Shown: positions 7,069 to 10,508 of the stretch, piece by piece | Position numbering within the stretch: the first letter of the stretch is position 1 | Layout of the letters: every line of letters starts with the position of its first letter | Assembly: GCA_026785765.1 (NCBI GenBank) | Contig: JAJAZK010000035.1 | Span: 1-10,508 of the forward strand | Origin: Rhodoferax sp. | Lineage (GTDB): Bacteria; Pseudomonadota; Gammaproteobacteria; Burkholderiales; Burkholderiaceae_C | Direction: 5' to 3' | DNA length: 10,508 nucleotides | Translations under genes and position numbers: made by a program | The notes under the pieces: generated by a model | What the model saw: only the letters and a program-made list of their open reading frames with translations | Told to the model about the DNA's origin: nothing | Databases searched by the model: none

Positions 7069-7072
7069 GCGC
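6884..7072 (+). repeat. Three tandem copies of a ~63-bp repeat in the VOC2-hydrolase junction
   Basis: Unit 1 is 6884-6947 (64 nt), unit 2 is 6948-7010 (63 nt) and unit 3 is 7011-7072 (62 nt, more diverged). All begin CGCCGGGCCGCTC. Units 1 and 2 differ at only a few places. Each unit contains GAAGG, then 7 nt, then a start-like codon, then AGC: GAAGG at 6928 with TTG 6940, at 6991 with TTC 7003, and at 7053 with GTG 7065. The last is the hydrolase start. A 14-bp perfect palindrome (CGCAGCGCGCTGCG, 6913-6926) lies in unit 1. The unit reads without stops in several frames. It looks like a dispersed Burkholderiales-type intergenic repeat, but I cannot confirm the family. Confidence 0.85.
7053..7057 (+). 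promoter_or_regulatory. Repeat-borne Shine-Dalgarno for the alpha/beta hydrolase
   Basis: GAAGG lies 7 nt before GTG 7065 and belongs to the third repeat unit. The same spacing to a start-like codon occurs in the other two units. It supports GTG 7065 as the start, where family-like sequence begins soon after. Confidence 0.6.
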
Positions 7073-8243
7073 GTCAGAAACGCCATTCGAGGTTCAGGCC
7101 GAGTGGGTACATGTCAAGTTCACGGAAAAGTCGGCGTTCAAGGATGTCTATGGATTTGCCGGCAACCAGGGCGTTGTGAACCTTGAAGGCGTGCGTTATG
7201 TGCCCAAGGACCGGCCATCTGGCACGCTGCTGATCTACATGCACCCGGCGTCCACATTGCAATTGCTCCCGATGCCGCGTGCCATGGCCGGGCTTGGCGT
7301 GCATGTGTTGTGTGCTGGCAGCCGGTACGCACGCAACGACACCGCGCTGATCATGGAAAACGTGGTGGTCGACCTTGGCGCGTATGTGCGCCACGCGCGC
7401 GAGGTCTGGGGCTACCGCAAAATCGTGATCGGCGGCTGGTCGGGTGGCGGCTCGCTAGCCTTGTATTACCAGCAACAGGCAGAGCAGCCAAGCGTCACGC
7501 ATACGCCGGCGGGGGACTCGTGCAACATTCTGTCTTCGAACCTGCTGCCCGCCGATGCGTTCATTTTCCAGGCGGCGCACATCTCGCGCGCCGTATTGCT
7601 GGCCGACTGGATCGATCCGTCGGTGCTGGACGAAGAAAATCCGGATCTGCGCGACCCGGGACTCGATCTGTACCACCCCGATCTCCGCCCGCCGTACGCC
7701 CCGGAATTTCTGTTGCGGTACCGCGCCGCGCAGTTGGCGAGGGTGCGTCGGCGCACGGCCTGGGTCAAGGACACGTTGGCACGGCTGCGCGCGCGTGGCG
7801 GACTGGAAATGGAGCGCGGCTTCGTAACCCATCGGACCATGGCCGAGCCGCGTTTCCTGGACGCCTCAATCGATCCCAATGACCGCCCCGTCGGAACCTG
7901 CTTCATGGGGCATCCTGAGACCGTCAACACCGGCCCGGTCGGCTCCGCGCGCTACTCCACGCTGCGCTCATGGCTGTCGCAGTGGTCGCTTGACGACACG
8001 CGCGCCAATGGCGAAATTTGCGCGAACGGCATTTCCGTGCCGATGCTGGCGATCGAACACAGTGCCGACGACGCCGTGCCACAACCCCATACGAGGCGCA
8101 TTTTTGCCGCCTGTAGCAGCGCTGACAAGACCATGGTTTGCCTGCAAGGAGCGAACCACTACTTCGTTGGACAACCCGAACTGCTGGCACTGGCTGGCCA
8201 GACCTGCCTGGACTGGATGCGGGAGCGCAGGCTTATCGACTAG
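7065..8243 (+). CDS. Alpha/beta hydrolase (serine hydrolase, substrate unknown)
   Basis: This 392-residue cytosolic alpha/beta-hydrolase-fold protein has no signal peptide. The nucleophile elbow is GWSGGGS with Ser126. The probable acid is Asp335 or Asp336 in HSADDAVPQPH, and the base is His365 in GANHYF. The MHPAS segment after strand 3 probably forms the oxyanion hole. A long insertion between the nucleophile and the acid (about residues 150-310, rich in Arg, Leu and Asp-Pro) would be a cap domain, making it larger than typical meta-cleavage product hydrolases of about 280 residues. GTG 7065 is chosen for its GAAGG site; the same frame is open back to 6783, but that part is repeat and VOC-gene sequence. 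Possible roles are ester or C-C hydrolysis of a pathway intermediate. The final codons overlap the converging MarR gene by 11 bp. Confidence 0.85.
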   Translation: MSASETPFEVQAEWVHVKFTEKSAFKDVYGFAGNQGVVNLEGVRYVPKDRPSGTLLIYMHPASTLQLLPMPRAMAGLGVHVLCAGSRYARNDTALIMENVVVDLGAYVRHAREVWGYRKIVIGGWSGGGSLALYYQQQAEQPSVTHTPAGDSCNILSSNLLPADAFIFQAAHISRAVLLADWIDPSVLDEENPDLRDPGLDLYHPDLRPPYAPEFLLRYRAAQLARVRRRTAWVKDTLARLRARGGLEMERGFVTHRTMAEPRFLDASIDPNDRPVGTCFMGHPETVNTGPVGSARYSTLRSWLSQWSLDDTRANGEICANGISVPMLAIEHSADDAVPQPHTRRIFAACSSADKTMVCLQGANHYFVGQPELLALAGQTCLDWMRERRLID

Positions 8244-8781
8244 GGCCTGTTAACGCCATTGGAGGAATGGCCCGGGCCGCGGGCTTTTTGCGGGCGACCG
8301 GTGCTGGCGCGGCGTCGTCGGGGGCCAGATTGCTGATCATGGTCAGCAGCACCCGGCGCGTGGTGGCAATGTCGGCCGCCAGCAGGCCGCGGGCGCTGAC
8401 TCGGTTGGTTGCGACCGCCAAAGGGACCAGCAGGTCCTTGAGCGCGTGGCCGCGCTCGGTCAGGTGCACGTAGACATTTTTCCGGTTGTGCGGCAGTTGG
8501 GTGCGGGTTACATACCCCTGCGCCTCCATGATTTTCAGGGCGGCAAACGTGCTCGGCTCCATCACCCCGGCGCGGGCACTGAGCTCGCTCTGGGTCAGCC
8601 CGTCTGTTTCCCAAAGAATGCGCAGGAACGACCAGTGACCGAATGGCACCCCGTGCGGTGCCAGCCTGACCTGCAGGGCGCGCCGGAACGCCCGCTCGGT
8701 GTCGCGCACCAGATGGGCCATGCGGTCCTTGGGGACCGCCTCGCGCCAGTGGCGCAGGATCAGCTCGGTATCGTCCTTCAA
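8233..8781 (-). CDS. MarR-family transcriptional regulator
   Basis: This 182-residue winged-helix regulator of the MarR type is usually a homodimer that represses nearby genes until a phenolic or carboxylate ligand binds. The dimer helix is near residues 20-40 and GHWSFLRILWETDGLTQSELS covers the first DNA-binding helices. The recognition helix is MEPSTFAALKIMEAQG (about 74-89). The wing is about 92-107 (TRTQLPHNRKNVYVHLTERG) with the conserved Asp of the usual DxRD replaced by His-Asn-Arg. The C-terminal 30 residues are Ala/Pro/Lys-rich and probably disordered. The start is TTG 8781, overlapping the dehydrogenase stop (TTGA) with AGGGGA just upstream; ATG at 8721 would lose the first 20 residues. 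It is last in the minus-strand operon, so it is probably co-transcribed with the enzymes and autoregulated. Confidence 0.9.
   Translation of the reverse strand: MKDDTELILRHWREAVPKDRMAHLVRDTERAFRRALQVRLAPHGVPFGHWSFLRILWETDGLTQSELSARAGVMEPSTFAALKIMEAQGYVTRTQLPHNRKNVYVHLTERGHALKDLLVPLAVATNRVSARGLLAADIATTRRVLLTMISNLAPDDAAPAPVARKKPAARAIPPMALTGPSR
8270..8289 (+). terminator. Possible intrinsic terminator of the forward operon
   Basis: GCCCG (8270-8274), a 5-nt loop, CGGGC (8280-8284) and then TTTTT (8285-8289) form a short all-GC hairpin with a U-tract 27 nt after the hydrolase stop. The stem is only 5 bp (6 with a G-U pair), and the DNA also encodes the Lys-Lys-Pro-Ala-Ala-Arg tail of the MarR protein, so a coincidence is possible. 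Confidence 0.4.
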
Positions 8782-9977
8782 TTGTTCCCCTGCAGGTCTA
8801 CCTGGTACTGCATGGTCTGCACGCCACCTGTCCTGGCCGACTCCAGCATGGCCAGGCAGACTTCGGTCGTGGCCCTTGCCCAGGCGGCGCTGTGCAGGGG
8901 CGCTTTTCCGTGCACCACGGCCGCGACCAACTCGTCTATCACCTCGCCGCGCGGGACCACGGGGGCGGCAAGCGATTGCAGTTCGTGCTGCGTGTGACCG
9001 TAGATATGCACACCGGTAGCCGTCGGACGCAGGTCGGCCAGTTCACAACTGATGATGACCGGGCCAAAATGTTGATGGGCCATTGGAGCTGCCATCGCAG
9101 CGCCGGCGACGTACAGCTTGCCGCCATAGTTGCGCTGCGCCTTGAGCTGCGCTTCGTCTTGCGCATCCACAGTGCCGGCCAGGCGGCGCCGGGCAGCGCC
9201 GTAGTCTGCTGGCGACTTGGCCTGGCCCAGCTCAGCATGGTTGTCCATCAGGGCGTCGCTGTCGAAGTGACCGTAGCCGCTATAGGTCGCGCTGGCAAAG
9301 GCGCCGCCGCGAAAACGCAGCAGCGCCTGGTAGGCGCCTTCGGTCGGCCGCGCTGCGTCCCAATTGCCGGTTTGGGCCAGCACGGTTTCCACCACGCCGC
9401 CGCCGAGCAAGCGCAAGATGTCGATCTGGTGCGCCGCCTGGCTGTGGATGACACCACCGCCGGCCCGTGTGTCGAGTTCCTCCGGGCGTCGCGGACGGTA
9501 CAGAAAGTCGGTGAAGTTCAGCGCGGTCAGCATGCGTACTGCGCCAAAGCGTCCGCTGTCGATCAGGCGACGCGTCTGCAAGATTGGCTGGTTGAAGCTA
9601 TGGCTGTGGCCGACCACCAGTTGCACTTTGGCCGATGCTGCGGCGCTGACCATCGCATGGCACTGCTCCAATGTGATGGCCATCGGCTTTTCCACCAGCA
9701 GGTGTTTGCCGTGTGCCGCCGCCAACGCCACCTGTTCGGCATGCTGCGCGTGTGGTGTGGCAACGTAGACCACCTCGACCTGCGGGTCGGCGCACAGGTC
9801 TTGCACCGAGCTATAGGTCGGTGCCGCAAAGTCGCGCGCGAACTGGGCGCGCGCCGGTTCCCACGGATCGGCCGCAGCGACCAGTCGAACGCGGTGGTCT
9901 GCGACAAAAGTCGGCAGCATCAGTGTGAAAGCCCGGCCGAGTCCGGCCACGCCGATTCGCAACACGCGGCCCGTCAT
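8778..9977 (-). CDS. Gfo/Idh/MocA oxidoreductase, phthalate 4,5-dihydrodiol dehydrogenase-like
   Basis: This 399-residue NAD(P)-dependent dehydrogenase has an N-terminal Rossmann domain with GVAGLGRA at residues 9-16. VEKPM follows with Glu96-Lys97-Pro98, the family's conserved Lys. The C-terminal alpha/beta domain has GGGVIHSQAAHQIDILRLLG with the probable catalytic His183 and Asp186. YRPRRPEELDT and the TYSGYGHFDSD segment recall the Pht4/OphB type that oxidises 4,5-dihydro-4,5-dihydroxyphthalate to the catechol; this subfamily call is from memory of the family, not an alignment. The neighbour upstream on the same strand is a phthalate-dioxygenase-type reductase, which fits an oxygenase-dehydrogenase pair. 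ATG 9977 overlaps the reductase stop (ATGA), and its TGA overlaps the MarR TTG. The alternative is a sugar or inositol dehydrogenase of the same superfamily, less likely in this context. Confidence 0.85.
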   Translation of the reverse strand: MTGRVLRIGVAGLGRAFTLMLPTFVADHRVRLVAAADPWEPARAQFARDFAAPTYSSVQDLCADPQVEVVYVATPHAQHAEQVALAAAHGKHLLVEKPMAITLEQCHAMVSAAASAKVQLVVGHSHSFNQPILQTRRLIDSGRFGAVRMLTALNFTDFLYRPRRPEELDTRAGGGVIHSQAAHQIDILRLLGGGVVETVLAQTGNWDAARPTEGAYQALLRFRGGAFASATYSGYGHFDSDALMDNHAELGQAKSPADYGAARRRLAGTVDAQDEAQLKAQRNYGGKLYVAGAAMAAPMAHQHFGPVIISCELADLRPTATGVHIYGHTQHELQSLAAPVVPRGEVIDELVAAVVHGKAPLHSAAWARATTEVCLAMLESARTGGVQTMQYQVDLQGNN

Positions 9978-10508
9978 AGGTCGAGTACCAATTCACCGGC
10001 GCGGGCGCGCGAGACACAGACCATGATCTGGCTCGACTTCTCGCCCTCGTCCAGTACCATGTCGCGGTGGTCTGCATCGCCGCCGAGCAAGCCGGTACGG
10101 CAGCTGCCGCAGGTGCCGCTCTCACACGAGCTCACCACCTTGTGGCCGTGCGCACGCAAGACCTCCAGGATGGTTTGGTCGGCACCGACCGACAACACGG
10201 TTCCGGCCCTGTGCAGTCGCACGGCAAAGGCACTGTTGCTGGCCCGAACTGCCGCGTCCGCGCCAAAACTTTCGAAATGGATCGAGCCCGAAGGCCAGTG
10301 TCCGGTCATGTCGGCCACCGCCTCCATCAGGCCGCGTGGACCCCAGCAGTAGACCTGCGCCGTTCCGGGTGTCTCCAACAGCGGCCACAGGTCGAGCGCC
10401 TCGTTCGGGTCTCCTTGGTCGTGGTGCAGCAACACGCGGCCAGCAAATCGCGCAGCGCCGAGTTCGTCCAGGAATGCCGTGTGGTCCGCATCGCGTGTGC
10501 AATAGACC
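9974..10508 (-). CDS. Phthalate dioxygenase reductase-type oxidoreductase, C-terminal part (5' truncated by window edge)
   Basis: The last 177 residues of an FMN/NAD(H)/[2Fe-2S] reductase run off the right edge, with the frame open through 10507. Such proteins (PDR, VanB, Pht2/OphA1 class) pass electrons from NADH to a Rieske oxygenase. The visible part starts in the nucleotide-binding domain (VYCTRDADHTAFLDEL), continues through QVYCWGPRGLMEAV and HFESFG, and ends with a plant-type ferredoxin domain. The cluster ligands are Cys128, Cys133, Cys136 and Cys164 of the visible fragment, spaced C-x4-C-x2-C-x27-C. This matches my recollection of the phthalate dioxygenase reductase spacing. The oxygenase partner is not in the window and is expected upstream on this strand or elsewhere. 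Vanillate demethylase-type reductases share this architecture, so the substrate is open. Confidence 0.9.
   Translation of the reverse strand, partial: VYCTRDADHTAFLDELGAARFAGRVLLHHDQGDPNEALDLWPLLETPGTAQVYCWGPRGLMEAVADMTGHWPSGSIHFESFGADAAVRASNSAFAVRLHRAGTVLSVGADQTILEVLRAHGHKVVSSCESGTCGSCRTGLLGGDADHRDMVLDEGEKSSQIMVCVSRARAGELVLDL

Noticed and set aside
6884..7072. CRISPR-like array
   Set aside because: The units are contiguous tandem copies without unique spacers, and the unit length and coding-frame behaviour do not fit CRISPR.
6725..7086. Minus-strand frames through the repeats (repeating MEYLRAARCGAS-like peptide)
   Set aside because: The apparent protein repeat only mirrors the DNA repeat. 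There is no ribosome-binding site, and it overlaps the end of the VOC2 gene.
8892..10352. Long open frame on the + strand (486 codons) opposite the dehydrogenase and reductase genes
   Set aside because: It has no recognisable motif and low-complexity composition. The opposite strand encodes two well-recognised proteins with intact motifs, so this is an antisense shadow in GC-rich DNA.

Overview
This GC-rich window reads like a chromosomal catabolic region of a betaproteobacterium, probably Burkholderiales. That guess rests on codon bias, tight operon packing, a Liv-type transporter with dedicated catabolic enzymes, and a phthalate-dioxygenase-type reductase next to a dihydrodiol-dehydrogenase-like gene. 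It is inference, because no taxonomic marker is present. Nearly all the DNA is coding. I see no tRNA, rRNA, CRISPR array or insertion sequence.

Forward block (1-8243). Ten closely packed genes on the + strand form an apparent operon: the 3' part of a fumarylacetoacetate-hydrolase-family gene, a small NADPH-dependent FMN/quinone reductase, a complete branched-chain-amino-acid-type ABC importer (periplasmic binding protein, two permeases, two ATPases), two related single-domain VOC (glyoxalase/extradiol dioxygenase superfamily) proteins, and an alpha/beta hydrolase. Many junctions are 4-nt stop/start overlaps (ATGA or GTGA), so translational coupling is likely. The operon starts left of the window, and no internal promoter is evident.

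The VOC2/hydrolase junction (about 6874-7072) is unusual. It holds three tandem copies of a ~63-bp repeat. Each copy ends in a GAAGG-N7-start-like-codon-AGC module, and the last copy supplies the GTG start and Shine-Dalgarno of the hydrolase. The array is flanked by matching TGAGCGC heptamers, as if it had been inserted into an ancestral ATGA overlap.

Reverse block (10508-8233). The minus strand carries, in transcription order, the C-terminal part of a phthalate-dioxygenase-reductase-type protein (NAD domain end plus plant-type [2Fe-2S] ferredoxin domain), a Gfo/Idh/MocA oxidoreductase resembling phthalate 4,5-cis-dihydrodiol dehydrogenases, and a MarR-family regulator. Both internal junctions are 4-nt overlaps. 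This block converges on the forward operon, and the last genes overlap tail to tail by 11 bp. A possible intrinsic terminator for the forward operon lies inside the 3' end of the MarR gene.

Working model (inference): the importer takes up an aromatic or related carboxylate. A two-component Rieske oxygenase, whose oxygenase subunit is outside the window, and the dehydrogenase would dihydroxylate and re-aromatise it. VOC, alpha/beta-hydrolase and FAH-family enzymes would carry out ring cleavage or downstream C-C/ester hydrolysis, under the MarR regulator. The exact substrate cannot be read from the sequence.
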